A stretch of DNA of 14,594 bases. Origin: JBIOUF01 sp044866695 (GTDB taxonomy: Bacteria > Actinomycetota > Actinomycetes > Propionibacteriales > Nocardioidaceae). Where the stretch lies: the NCBI GenBank assembly GCA_044866695.1, contig JBIOUF010000229.1, positions 1 to 14,594 on the forward strand, given 5' to 3'. The position numbers were made by a program, and so were the translations under genes. Shown here piece by piece: positions 1-6,129 of this stretch (positions within the stretch are counted from its first letter, which is position 1; every line of letters starts with the position of its first letter). The notes under the pieces were generated by a model. The model made no database searches. It was not told the DNA's origin and was given only the letters and a program-made list of their open reading frames with translations.

Positions 1-90
1 TGGTCAGCTCGGCCTGCAGTCCGACCGTGCCGTTTGTCCCGGACTCTCGTGATGCCTCCGATGCCGAGTTCGGACTGTGGAAGGTCGTGC

Positions 91-747
91 TCACGGGGTG
101 TCACCTCGCTGGTTCGGGCTGGCGGCGCAGTTGCGGCGGGACTTGGCGCGTTGGAGGCGTCCGCGCTCCTCGCGCTCCCGCTCGTCGAGGACACGGGTGA
201 TGGACGCCGACTCTGCGGCCAACCGGGGGAGGACTACGTTCTCCAAGGCGTTGACCTGACGGGTGGCTTTGGCAATCTCCGAGGCCAGACGCCGAATCGT
301 CAGCTCGAGGGCGCACACGTCGAGCAGGCGCTCGAGGTACTCCTCGTAGGCCTCGGCCACGGCGTCGACCGGAGTCGAGACCACCACCGTCGCCCAGCCG
401 CGGTGACGCGGGTCGTGTCGGACCGTCGACCGGGTCAGCGAGAACAGCGGAACACCGGCGACGGTCCGCGAGCTCAGCGCGATCCGGATGCGGTCGGCCG
501 ACCCCAGACCGGCTGATCGGACCGCCACATTCCCGTCGGTGTCGATCGCTCGGTTCAAGACGTCGTGTGCCCGTACCGCGAGCTCCCCCAGGTCGGTCAG
601 CTCCGAGAGCAGGTCGCGACGCAGGGCAGCGAACTCGCGGATGAGGGCGGTTCGCTTGTCCATGATCAGGTTGCGACCCTGCTCGGCGAACGCCCTCTGC
701 GCCCGGCGCTGCAGCAGCTCGGTCCGGGTCGCGGTGACCGTCGACAT
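91..747 (-). CDS. atpD (V-type; ntpD): V/A-type ATP synthase subunit D (central stalk)
   Basis: This 218-residue protein is the usual size of a V/A-type ATPase subunit D, the central rotor shaft that couples the A3B3 catalytic head to the membrane ring. Seen in sequence: an N-terminal helix with NLIMDKRTAL (26-35), and the family's most conserved stretch, ATRQVNALENVVLPRL (161-176), followed by a charged coiled-coil tail with EREERGRLQRAKSRR (191-205). The ATG at 745-747 is chosen because family homology begins there; the frame stays open far upstream but reads as non-coding. That ATG overlaps the TGA of a short upstream frame (TGATG), which suggests translational coupling. In known operons D follows the A and B subunits. 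Here neither is upstream, and only 90 bases lie downstream in the window, so it looks orphaned. Identification is confident; whether it serves a complete ATPase is unknown. Confidence 0.9.
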   Translation of the reverse strand: MSTVTATRTELLQRRAQRAFAEQGRNLIMDKRTALIREFAALRRDLLSELTDLGELAVRAHDVLNRAIDTDGNVAVRSAGLGSADRIRIALSSRTVAGVPLFSLTRSTVRHDPRHRGWATVVVSTPVDAVAEAYEEYLERLLDVCALELTIRRLASEIAKATRQVNALENVVLPRLAAESASITRVLDEREREERGRLQRAKSRRNCAASPNQRGDTP

Positions 748-836
748 CAACCGCCGTCCGCGCCGTCGCCCCGACCATCGCCGGCACCGCCGGCCCTCAC
801 GCGTTCCTGCACCGCCGTGGCGGATGGGTGGGTCAT
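747..836 (-). CDS. Short 29-codon open frame coupled to subunit D
   Basis: A 29-residue frame starts at ATG 834-836 and begins MTHPSATAVQERVRAGG; the rest is Gly/Asp/Ala-rich (GAGDGRGDGADGG). A GGGAGG Shine-Dalgarno-like sequence lies at 847-852, ten bases before the start, slightly long but usable. Its TGA (747-749) overlaps the ATG of the subunit D gene, and it lies downstream of the promoter at 981-1010. It could be a coupling leader peptide, the decayed C-terminus of a lost upstream subunit, or chance. I do not recognise the peptide and assign no function. Confidence 0.35.
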   Translation of the reverse strand: MTHPSATAVQERVRAGGAGDGRGDGADGG

Positions 837-980
837 CGGAGACGTGCCTCCCGGTCGGATGGACCGGAGGTCTCTCCCACCCAGTGGCACTGGGCTCAGT
901 CGCCGGGCCCTTGGCGGGTCCGTGATGTCGGCAACCGAATGACGCTGTTGGGATACTCCCCTCCGCGGGGTGTACGAACG

Positions 981-1010
981 ACAATACGCGAAGTGCATTA
1001 CGGGTGTCAA
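981..1010 (-). promoter_or_regulatory. SigA-like promoter reading towards subunit D
   Basis: On the minus strand a perfect -35 box TTGACA (1005-1010) is followed after 18 bases by TATTGT (981-986), which matches TATAAT at four of six positions. Transcription would start near 974 and leave a leader of about 137 bases before the short frame at 836. This is the best sigma-70-type promoter I can see in the window. It suggests that subunit D is expressed from its own promoter and not as the tail of a longer operon. Confidence 0.6.
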
Positions 1011-1087
1011 CCTCGCGACCCGACGAATCCCAAGAACGTCGAGGAGCGCCGTGAGCCCCCCGTGCGCCCCACGTAGTGGGCCACTGA

Positions 1088-1102
1088 GCCGACTTCGTCG
1101 GC
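1088..1102 (-). terminator. Possible hairpin terminator after vapBC
   Basis: GCCGAC, loop TTC, GTCGGC form a perfect 6-bp stem. A 5-bp hairpin, CCCAC/GTGGG, sits next to it at 1068-1080. Both lie more than 300 bases after the vapC stop and just upstream of the subunit D promoter on the minus strand. There they could stop read-through, though neither has a T-tract. Weak evidence. Confidence 0.25.
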
Positions 1103-1423
1103 GAGACCAGGAACGGTAGATGACCGTAGGCCGGGGCAGCCTGCCGGCTCGACCGCGAGCCGTGCGCCGGTCTCGCGCACCGTGACCGACCACCAGCCCC
1201 GTCCACGAGCCCGTCGAGCCCGGGACGGCCTCGAGCCCGCCGAACGCGTCGAGGAGCAAAGCGGCTCGGGCGGCAGTCGGAGCGAGAGCGCGGAGGTCGA
1301 GCGAGCCGGGGCTGGGGTGACCGCTCCCCTTGGGCGGACTTGCTGGTCGGTTCATGGAGTGCTGGCACTCCGGGCCCGAGCCAGCGGCTCCTGTCGCGCG
1401 TGCGATGCGCTCGAGGGATGGGA

Positions 1424-1825
1424 TCAGGTGACGAGATCGATCGTGCACCGCAGCCCGCTGGCTCGGGCCAGCTTCGCGTCGCAGGTGATCACGGGACCGG
1501 CGAGGCGCTCTGCTAGGGCGACGTAGGCAGCGTCGTAGGCACTGAGGTTGTCGCGGAGTTCCCAGATGCGTTGTAGCAGGGGTGCAAGGGGCATGCGTCG
1601 AATCGGGAACCCGGCCAGGTGGCGCAGTGCCCCTGGGACAGCCCGCTGCAGCGCTGGGCTGGGCCGGCTCAGTCCGCGCAGTGCAGAGACGATCTCGGCG
1701 TCCAGGTGGGCCGGCGCGAACAGTGCGTCTCCGAGCGCCAACCGGGCGGCGACGGCTCCTCGCCGTGGATCATCGGCGGCGTAGAAGGCGACGAGAACCG
1801 ATGCGTCGACCACAGCGAGGCTCAC
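1424..1825 (-). CDS. vapC: PIN-domain ribonuclease toxin, VapC family
   Basis: This 133-residue protein has the size and motif order of VapC toxins, metal-dependent ribonucleases that cleave structured RNA such as tRNA or rRNA. Visible acidic residues of the PIN active site: D7 in VVDASVLV, E44 in DAEIVSAL, D98 in LSAYDAAYVALAE and D116 in VITCDAKLA. The set is complete, so the enzyme is probably active if expressed free of antitoxin. The start is GTG at 1823-1825, overlapping the antitoxin's TGA (GTGA), with a GAGG four to five bases upstream; this is tight coupling typical of such pairs. The RNA target cannot be predicted from the sequence. Confidence 0.9.
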   Translation of the reverse strand: MSLAVVDASVLVAFYAADDPRRGAVAARLALGDALFAPAHLDAEIVSALRGLSRPSPALQRAVPGALRHLAGFPIRRMPLAPLLQRIWELRDNLSAYDAAYVALAERLAGPVITCDAKLARASGLRCTIDLVT

Positions 1826-2052
1826 GATGCCTCGCGCACCTCGCGGACCGCGGTGGCGGCATCCTCCAGGGTCACGCCGATGCCTGTCGGCGGTTCGTAC
1901 GACGCGACGTACCGTTCGAGCTTCGTCGCCTGGGCTACTTCGGTGAGACGTTCGACGACGAAGGCGGACAAGGACTGTCTGTTGGTTTTCGCCGCCTCAG
2001 CCAGCGCCTCGTAGACGTCATCCGGTACGTCGCGCAGGTTCATCCGCCTCAT
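1822..2052 (-). CDS. vapB: Ribbon-helix-helix antitoxin, VapB/FitA-like
   Basis: This protein of up to 76 residues should bind DNA through its N-terminus and neutralise the adjacent PIN toxin through its C-terminus. The N-terminal half, MNLRDVPDDVYEALAEAAKTNRQSLSAFVVERL, follows the ribbon-helix-helix pattern: a short beta strand (NLRDVP) and two helices with a polar turn at TNRQS. The C-terminal half is the expected flexible toxin-binding tail. Two ATG starts are possible, at 2052 (MRRMNL) and 2043 (MNLRDV). The second fits the family's usual N-terminus but has AGGCGG immediately against it. The first would suit a leaderless transcript from the CACAAT box at 2059-2064. The gene overlaps vapC by four bases. 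An inverted repeat over its start suggests autorepression. Confidence 0.87.
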   Translation of the reverse strand: MRRMNLRDVPDDVYEALAEAAKTNRQSLSAFVVERLTEVAQATKLERYVASYEPPTGIGVTLEDAATAVREVREAS

Positions 2053-2070
2053 GGTGCCATTGTGGCACCA
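2052..2070. promoter_or_regulatory. Candidate VapB operator: perfect inverted repeat
   Basis: TGGTGCCA (2052-2059) and TGGCACCA (2063-2070) are perfect 8-base arms around TTG. The repeat touches the upstream vapB ATG and contains the presumed -10 box. This is where an RHH antitoxin-toxin complex would bind to repress its own operon. A second, imperfect palindrome, CTGACCTGGTTCAG (2073-2086), sits beside it. Confidence 0.6.
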
Positions 2071-2086
2071 GGCTGACCTGGTTCAG
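2059..2086 (-). promoter_or_regulatory. Tentative vapBC promoter, leaderless
   Basis: On the minus strand CACAAT (2059-2064) lies six bases before the first ATG (2050-2052), the spacing expected of a leaderless actinobacterial transcript. CTGAAC (2081-2086) lies 16 bases further upstream as a weak -35. Both boxes diverge from consensus. Confidence 0.35.
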
Positions 2087-2114
2087 GAAGGGGCTGCGTC
2101 GTCGAGCCCCTGAC

Positions 2115-2131
2115 GAGGTTCGGCGAACCTC
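2115..2131. other. Perfect 7-bp hairpin GAGGTTC-GGC-GAACCTC
   Basis: A perfect 7-base inverted repeat with a GGC loop lies between the divergent units. It could be a regulator site or a transcription stop. It lacks a T-tract and no neighbouring gene ends here, so a binding site is at least as likely. The structure is clear; the role is unknown. Confidence 0.4.
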
Positions 2132-2346
2132 CGAGAATCCCTTCCTTCCAGAGCTCGTAGGCGCGAATGCCTGCAGCACCTCAGCTTCCGTGCGTCGGTG
2201 CTGGTCGCACCGGGTCGCGTCGTCGCCGTCCTCGCATACCTCGCCGGGCGCCCGCCGCGGCCCTGTCACAGGTGCCGCACAGGCGGCCGCCACCGACCAC
2301 CCAGGAAGCGCTGGGACGGTGAGGCTGTCGGAGTCGAGGAGTGATC

Positions 2347-2847
2347 GTGGACGACGTAGCCAGCAGCGGCAACCCGCCCAGTGGTAGCCCGCCCAGCGGC
2401 AACCCGCATAGTGGCGACCAGCACAGTGGCAACCGGTGGGAGCCGGGGCCACCGGCCGAGGGTGGCCGGGTCACGGTGCCCGACCGAGAGCCCGCGCCAC
2501 CGTCCGCCCCGCCGCACACGGCGGCCCCGGTCGAGCGCACGCCGGACCGGGACCGGCGGCAGTGGCTGTCCACGGGCCGCGCCGGCGTGGCCGGGGCCGC
2601 CGCCGCGGTGCTGGTCGTGGTCGGTGGTGGCGGGTTCGCGCTGGGCCGGGTGACCGCGTCCGACGGCACCGTGCCGGCGTTCACCGACCAGGACGGACGT
2701 AATGTGGGTCGAGGCGCCGACGGCCTCGACGGCTTCGACGGGCAGCAGGGCCTGGTCCCCCCCGGCCAGCCCGGCACGGACGGCCAGGTCCCCGATGACG
2801 GCGGACCGTCCGGCGACGGGGAGCCCTCGGCCGGCACGGACACGTGA
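2347..2847 (+). CDS. Single-pass membrane protein, Gly/Asp/Pro-rich tail
   Basis: This hypothetical protein of 166 residues begins at GTG 2347, chosen because GAGGA (2336-2340) lies six bases upstream; an in-frame GTG at 2341 has no room for a ribosome site. The N-terminus (6-30) is five SGNPP-like pentapeptide repeats, followed by a Pro-rich linker and a basic stretch (DRDRRQWLSTGR, 67-78). One hydrophobic segment follows (about 79-102, rich in Ala, Val and Gly). The C-terminal 64 residues are acidic and rich in Gly, Asp and Pro (GADGLDGFDGQQG, 123-135). By the positive-inside rule the repeats are cytosolic and the acidic tail is outside. The gene is first in an operon with the flavin electron-transfer genes and ends seven bases before the next start. 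I do not recognise a family. It may be an anchor, scaffold or cation-binding partner of that system (inference). Confidence 0.72.
   Translation: MDDVASSGNPPSGSPPSGNPHSGDQHSGNRWEPGPPAEGGRVTVPDREPAPPSAPPHTAAPVERTPDRDRRQWLSTGRAGVAGAAAAVLVVVGGGGFALGRVTASDGTVPAFTDQDGRNVGRGADGLDGFDGQQGLVPPGQPGTDGQVPDDGGPSGDGEPSAGTDT
2365..2439 (+). repeat. Five tandem 15-base repeats inside a CDS
   Basis: Units start at 2365, 2380, 2395, 2410 and 2425 and follow AGYGGYARCCCGCMY. They encode SGNPP, SGSPP, SGNPH, SGDQH and SGNRW. The third-position differences and the drift in the last two units show an old in-frame expansion that has been kept as coding sequence. Confidence 0.8.
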
Positions 2848-2854
2848 CCGCTCG

Positions 2855-4267
2855 ATGACCGCCGTCGCGTCCCCGCACCTGCCGGCCGGCTGGGAGGCCG
2901 GCCGGCCCGGCCTGGGCCGGCGCGCCCGACGGGACGCCGCCGTCCGCCTCGGGGCCGCCGCGACGCTGTGGCTCTCGGTGATGCTGGTCGCCTACTGGTG
3001 GGCGGCGGACCGCGGCCTTTCCGACCTCGGCGGGTGGGCCGGCGGGCTGACCTCGGTGGGCCGGCTCGCGGGCCTGCTGGCCTCGGTGCTGCTGCTGGCC
3101 CAGGTGCTGCTGATGGCTCGGCTTCCGGTGCTGGAGTCGGCGTTCGGCCAAGACCGGCTCGCCCGGCTGCACCGCCTGGTCGGGTTCACCTCGTTCACTC
3201 TGATGCTCGGTCACATCGCCGCGATCGTGTGGGGCTACGCCGCCGGCCGGATCTCGAGTACGCCGGCGACGCTGTGGCAGCTGACCTGGGACTACCCCGG
3301 CATGCTGCTGGCGGTTGCCGGCACCGCCTGCCTGTGCCTGGTGGTGGTCACCAGCGTCAGGGCGGCGCGCCGGCGGCTGCGCTACGAGTCCTGGCACCTG
3401 CTGCACCTGTACGCCTACCTCGGGGTCGGCCTGGCCCTTCCGCACCAGCTGTGGAGCGGCCGGGACTTCGTGACCTCCCCGGCCCGGGCGACGTTCTGGT
3501 GGACCGCGTGGGCCGCCGCCGCGGCCGCCGTGCTGGTCTGGCGGGTCGGCCTGCCGGTCCTGCGCAGTCTCCGGCACCGGCTCGTGGTCACCTCCGTGGT
3601 GCACGAAGGTCCCGGCGTCGCGTCGGTGTACCTCACCGGTCGTCGCCTCGACCGGCTCCCGGTCGAGCCGGGCCAGTTCCTCACCTTCCGCTTCCTCGGC
3701 CGGCCCGGATGGACCCGCGCCAACCCCTACTCGCTCTCCGCCGCGCCGGACGGCCGCAGCCTGCGGATCACCGTGCAGGCCGTCGGCGACGGCAGCACCG
3801 CGACGATGTCGCTGCGGCCGGGCACGCGGGTGCTGGTCGAGGGTCCCTACGGGCGGCTCGGCCCGCGCGCCAGGAGCCGCCGCAAGGTTGTGCTGATGGG
3901 CGCCGGCGTCGGTGTCACGCCCCTGCGCGCCCTGGCCGAAGGGCTCGACTACGCGCCGGGCGAGGCGGTGCTGCTGCATCGCTACACCCGCGACCCGTTG
4001 TTCGCCGGCGAGCTCGACGCTCTGGTCGGGGAGCGGGGGCTGCGCGTGGTGCGGCTACCCGGGCCGCGGCGTACCGACGGGTCCTGGCTCGGCGCCGGCG
4101 TCCCGCCGATCTCGGACCTCGACGCGCTGCGCGGCTGGGTCCCCGACCTGGCCGAGCGCGACGTCTACGTCTGCGGCCCGGAGCGCTGGACGGCGCTGGT
4201 CCGCCGTGACCTGCTGGCGGCAGGCGTGCCGCCGGACCGGGTCCACGTCGAGACGTTCGGCTGGTGA
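2855..4267 (+). CDS. Ferric-reductase-like flavocytochrome, NAD(P)H reductase
   Basis: This 470-residue membrane flavocytochrome should take electrons from cytosolic NAD(P)H through FAD and two b hemes to the outer face. The membrane part (about 30-235) has roughly six helices. The candidate heme ligands are two His pairs with family spacing, H106/H120 (RLHRLVGF...LGHIAAI) and H184/H197 (WHLLHLYAYLG...LPHQL). The reductase part follows: a flavin-binding barrel with NPYSLSA (290-296), GPYGRLG (330-336), the nucleotide loop GAGVGVTPLRAL (349-360) and VCGPERW (439-445), ending in the ferredoxin-reductase-like VETFGW. The start is ATG 2855, seven bases after the preceding stop; the open frame extends upstream but reads as a shadow of gene one. 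Its stop overlaps the GTG of the FMN-protein gene, which points to that protein as acceptor. Ferric iron could also be a direct substrate. Confidence 0.87.
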   Translation: MTAVASPHLPAGWEAGRPGLGRRARRDAAVRLGAAATLWLSVMLVAYWWAADRGLSDLGGWAGGLTSVGRLAGLLASVLLLAQVLLMARLPVLESAFGQDRLARLHRLVGFTSFTLMLGHIAAIVWGYAAGRISSTPATLWQLTWDYPGMLLAVAGTACLCLVVVTSVRAARRRLRYESWHLLHLYAYLGVGLALPHQLWSGRDFVTSPARATFWWTAWAAAAAAVLVWRVGLPVLRSLRHRLVVTSVVHEGPGVASVYLTGRRLDRLPVEPGQFLTFRFLGRPGWTRANPYSLSAAPDGRSLRITVQAVGDGSTATMSLRPGTRVLVEGPYGRLGPRARSRRKVVLMGAGVGVTPLRALAEGLDYAPGEAVLLHRYTRDPLFAGELDALVGERGLRVVRLPGPRRTDGSWLGAGVPPISDLDALRGWVPDLAERDVYVCGPERWTALVRRDLLAAGVPPDRVHVETFGW

Positions 4268-4704
4268 GGAGCATGAGACGCATCGTGCTGTGGGCGCTGA
4301 GCACCGTGACCGTCCTGGTCCTGCTGTTCGGCTACCACACGTCCACCTCGGCCACGCTCGCCTCCGGCAGCCCGGCCGCGGTTCGGTCCGGCGCGGAGCC
4401 GGGTGGCTCCAGCGACGGCTCGGGCTCGGGCGAGACGGTGACGGGCCCAGTGGTGTCCACCCAGTGGGGACCCGTGCAGGTGCAGCTGACCATGGACGCC
4501 GGCGCCATCGCCGGGGTGGACGTGCTGCAGTACCCCGACGGCAACCCCAGGGACAGCGAGATCAACTCCTACGCGCTGCCCGTCCTGGTCCAGGAGACGA
4601 TCGACGCGCAGAGTGCCGACATCGACATGGTCAGCGGCGCCACCGTCACCAGCGACGGGTACATCCGCTCCCTGCAGGGCGCCCTGGACCGGCTGGGCGC
4701 ATGA
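4264..4704 (+). CDS. Membrane-anchored FMN-binding protein, covalent flavin
   Basis: This 146-residue protein has a basic N-terminus and one hydrophobic segment (about 7-24), then a Ser/Gly linker (about 34-58) and an FMN-binding domain related to the NqrC/RnfG peripheral domain (about 62-146). The flavinylation motif is DMVSGATVTSDGY (121-133). By the family rule the Thr of SGAT, T127, receives FMN through a phosphoester bond made by ApbE. The domain should lie outside the membrane and accept electrons from the flavocytochrome encoded just upstream. The GTG start at 4264 overlaps that gene's stop. An ATG at 4273 is the alternative but has AGGAG one base away, too close for normal use. The 3' end overlaps apbE as ATGA. 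Assignment is confident; the final electron acceptor is unknown. Confidence 0.88.
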   Translation: MRSMRRIVLWALSTVTVLVLLFGYHTSTSATLASGSPAAVRSGAEPGGSSDGSGSGETVTGPVVSTQWGPVQVQLTMDAGAIAGVDVLQYPDGNPRDSEINSYALPVLVQETIDAQSADIDMVSGATVTSDGYIRSLQGALDRLGA

Positions 4705-5786
4705 CCACCGGCACGTCGAGCCGTCAGTCGTGGGGGGCCGAGCCGGCAGCGCTGGTGGGTCGAGCCGTCGAGGGTGGTGCGCCGACCCGAGCCGTGCCCC
4801 GCGGGCCGGCCAGCCCCGACACGCTGGTACGGCGCCGGGTCGCACACGTGATGGGGATGCCGGTCAGCCTCGCCCTGCGTGGCCGGCACGCCGACGACCT
4901 GCACGGGAGCGCTACCTGGCACCAGACGATGGCCGAGCTGCGCCGCCTCGACCGGGTGTTCAGCACCTACCGCGACGACTCGTTCGTCTCCCGGCTGGCC
5001 AGAGGCGAGGCGGACGTGCGGGACTGCCCCGCCGAGGTGGCCGAGGTCCTGGCGCTCGGCGAGCGGGCCCGGGTGGAGTCCGGCGGCGCCTTCGACGTGC
5101 TCCGGCCCGGCCCGGACGGCGGCCGGATCCTCGACCCCAGCGGGGTGGTCAAGGGCTGGGCCGTCGAGCGGGCGGCGGCACCGCTGCGCGCGCTGTCCGG
5201 CACCGACTTCTGCCTGTCCGCCGGCGGGGACATGGTCTGTCACGTCGCCGGCCCGGACCGCCCGGCCTGGCGGGTCGGCGTCGAGGACCCCCTCGACCCG
5301 GCCCGCATCGTGGCCCGGGTCGAGGTCCGCGACGGGGCTGTGGCGACGTCCGGGCCGGCCCACCGGGGCGCACACCTGGTCGATGCCCGGACCGGTCGCG
5401 TCCCCCCGGCGCTCGCCGCGGTCACCGTCGTCGCCGCGGACCTGACCTGGGCCGACATCGACGCCACCGCCGCCTTCGCGCTCGGCGCGGGCGCGGTCGG
5501 CTGGCTTCGCACCCGTCCCGGCCGGCGCGGTGTCGTCGTGCACGCCGACGGCACGGCGGAGGTGTTCGGCCCGCCCGCCGTGCCGACGCCTGGAGCGTGC
5601 AGCGGCCAGAGGCACGCGGTGAAGCCGGAGCCCGGGGTCGCCGTCATCGCGGTCGGGGTCCCGCATCCGTCGTACCCCGTCGTGAGCGGCGCCGCGGGAC
5701 CTCCTGCGCGAGCTCGACCACGAACCCGTCCGGGTCCGCGACGTGCAACGTCCGGTGCCCCCAGGGCCGGTCGGTCGGTCCGCTGA
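4701..5786 (+). CDS. apbE: FAD:protein FMN transferase
   Basis: ApbE splits FAD, with Mg2+, and links FMN to Thr of exported FMN-binding domains; the obvious substrate is encoded immediately upstream, with an ATGA overlap. Family motifs in order: MGMP (51-54), DRVFSTYRDDSFVSRL (84-99), SGGAFDV (127-133), LDPSGVVKGWAVERA (144-158), CLSAGGDM (171-178), RVGVEDP (191-197), ATSG (215-218), HLVDARTGR (225-233) and ADIDATAAFALG (251-262), where D254 and T256 fit the metal and active-site region. There is no clear lipobox or strong signal peptide, and the first 45 residues are polar. The family normally ends near residue 292. The last 70 residues are Pro/Arg-rich, and the final 48 codons lie antisense to the VOC gene, so the tail is probably a lost-stop extension. 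Confidence 0.9.
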   Translation: MTTGTSSRQSWGAEPAALVGRAVEGGAPTRAVPRGPASPDTLVRRRVAHVMGMPVSLALRGRHADDLHGSATWHQTMAELRRLDRVFSTYRDDSFVSRLARGEADVRDCPAEVAEVLALGERARVESGGAFDVLRPGPDGGRILDPSGVVKGWAVERAAAPLRALSGTDFCLSAGGDMVCHVAGPDRPAWRVGVEDPLDPARIVARVEVRDGAVATSGPAHRGAHLVDARTGRVPPALAAVTVVAADLTWADIDATAAFALGAGAVGWLRTRPGRRGVVVHADGTAEVFGPPAVPTPGACSGQRHAVKPEPGVAVIAVGVPHPSYPVVSGAAGPPARARPRTRPGPRRATSGAPRAGRSVR

Positions 5787-6060
5787 GGACCGGCACGTCC
5801 AGCGCCGCCAGCCGGCGGGACTGCGCGTCCACGTCGGGGACCAGGAACACGATCTCCGCGGCCGGGCCCGGCGCCACGGGTCGGCCGGTCAGCCACGCGG
5901 CGCGGCGGGCCTCGTACAGCCCCAGCCGGGTGTGCCCGGTCGCGAACTCGGCGTAGCCGGCGTCGCAGAACCTGTACGGGACGCCGAGGACGTCTCGGTA
6001 GAACCCGATCGACGCGGTGAGGTCGGCGACGTAGAGGATGACGTACCCCAGCCGGTCCAC
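5644..6060 (-). CDS. VOC-fold (glyoxalase/bleomycin-resistance) protein
   Basis: This 138-residue protein contains the paired beta-alpha-beta-beta-beta modules of the vicinal oxygen chelate fold. The first is YVILYVADLTASIGFYRDVLGVPYRF (6-31) to LGLYE (46-50); the second is EIVFLVPDVDAQSRRLAALDVPVL (69-92) to WGHRTLHVADPDGFVVELAQ (100-119). E50 and E116 occupy the usual metal-ligand places, but the early His ligand is absent (Tyr/Val there). A glyoxalase I activity is therefore unlikely, and a dioxygenase-like or binding role remains open. The start is GTG 6058-6060 with no ribosome site; TAGCCT six bases upstream suggests a leaderless message. The domain ends near residue 120. The last 18 residues are basic and lie antisense to the apbE tail. 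Confidence 0.85.
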   Translation of the reverse strand: MDRLGYVILYVADLTASIGFYRDVLGVPYRFCDAGYAEFATGHTRLGLYEARRAAWLTGRPVAPGPAAEIVFLVPDVDAQSRRLAALDVPVLSGPTDRPWGHRTLHVADPDGFVVELAQEVPRRRSRRGTTDAGPRPR

Positions 6061-6066
6061 CGGTGC

Positions 6067-6072
6067 AGGCTA
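6067..6072 (-). promoter_or_regulatory. Candidate -10 box for a leaderless VOC transcript
   Basis: TAGCCT on the minus strand fits TAnnnT and lies six bases before the GTG at 6060, so transcription would begin at or next to the start codon. There is no ribosome site upstream of that GTG, which agrees with this reading. I see no clear -35. Confidence 0.4.
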
Positions 6073-6117
6073 GGCGACCGCGGTGCGCCGGTGCGCAGCC
6101 GCTGGTGGACGGGGTAC

Positions 6118-6123
6118 TAGGTT
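6118..6123 (+). promoter_or_regulatory. Candidate -10 box for a leaderless ABC operon transcript
   Basis: TAGGTT on the plus strand fits TAnnnT and lies six bases before the GTG at 6130, the same geometry as the opposing VOC promoter 46 bases away. No Shine-Dalgarno sequence precedes the GTG and no clear -35 is visible. Confidence 0.4.
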
Positions 6124-6129
6124 GGTGCC

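Larger units (their letters stand above)
837..1423. other. Gene-poor region between subunit D and vapC
   Basis: No open frame here looks like a protein on either strand; the frames present are Arg/Pro/Ser-rich GC artefacts. The region holds the minus-strand promoter at 981-1010, two small hairpins (CCCAC/GTGGG at 1068-1080 and GCCGAC/GTCGGC at 1088-1102), and otherwise nothing I recognise. It could be the scar of a lost gene, perhaps other ATPase subunits, but no remnant can be read. Confidence 0.6.
2053..2346. other. Divergent intergenic region, vapB to membrane operon
   Basis: About 290 bases separate the minus-strand vapB from the plus-strand operon at 2347. They contain the vapB operator, the hairpin at 2115-2131, and a purine-rich GAGGA (2336-2340) six bases before the GTG at 2347. 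I find no convincing -10/-35 pair for the rightward operon and no protein-like frame. Confidence 0.55.

Noticed and set aside
748..1368. N-terminal extension of the subunit D frame to 425 codons
   Set aside because: The extra 207 codons are Arg/Ser/Gly-rich with no homology, and the family begins at the ATG at 747.
2115..2131. GGTTCG-containing stem that looks like a tRNA T-arm
   Set aside because: No acceptor stem, D-arm or anticodon arm can be folded around it; it is a plain hairpin.
2681..3979. A 432-codon minus-strand open frame
   Set aside because: It is antisense to the flavocytochrome gene and is His/Gln/Arg/Gly-rich with no recognisable motif.
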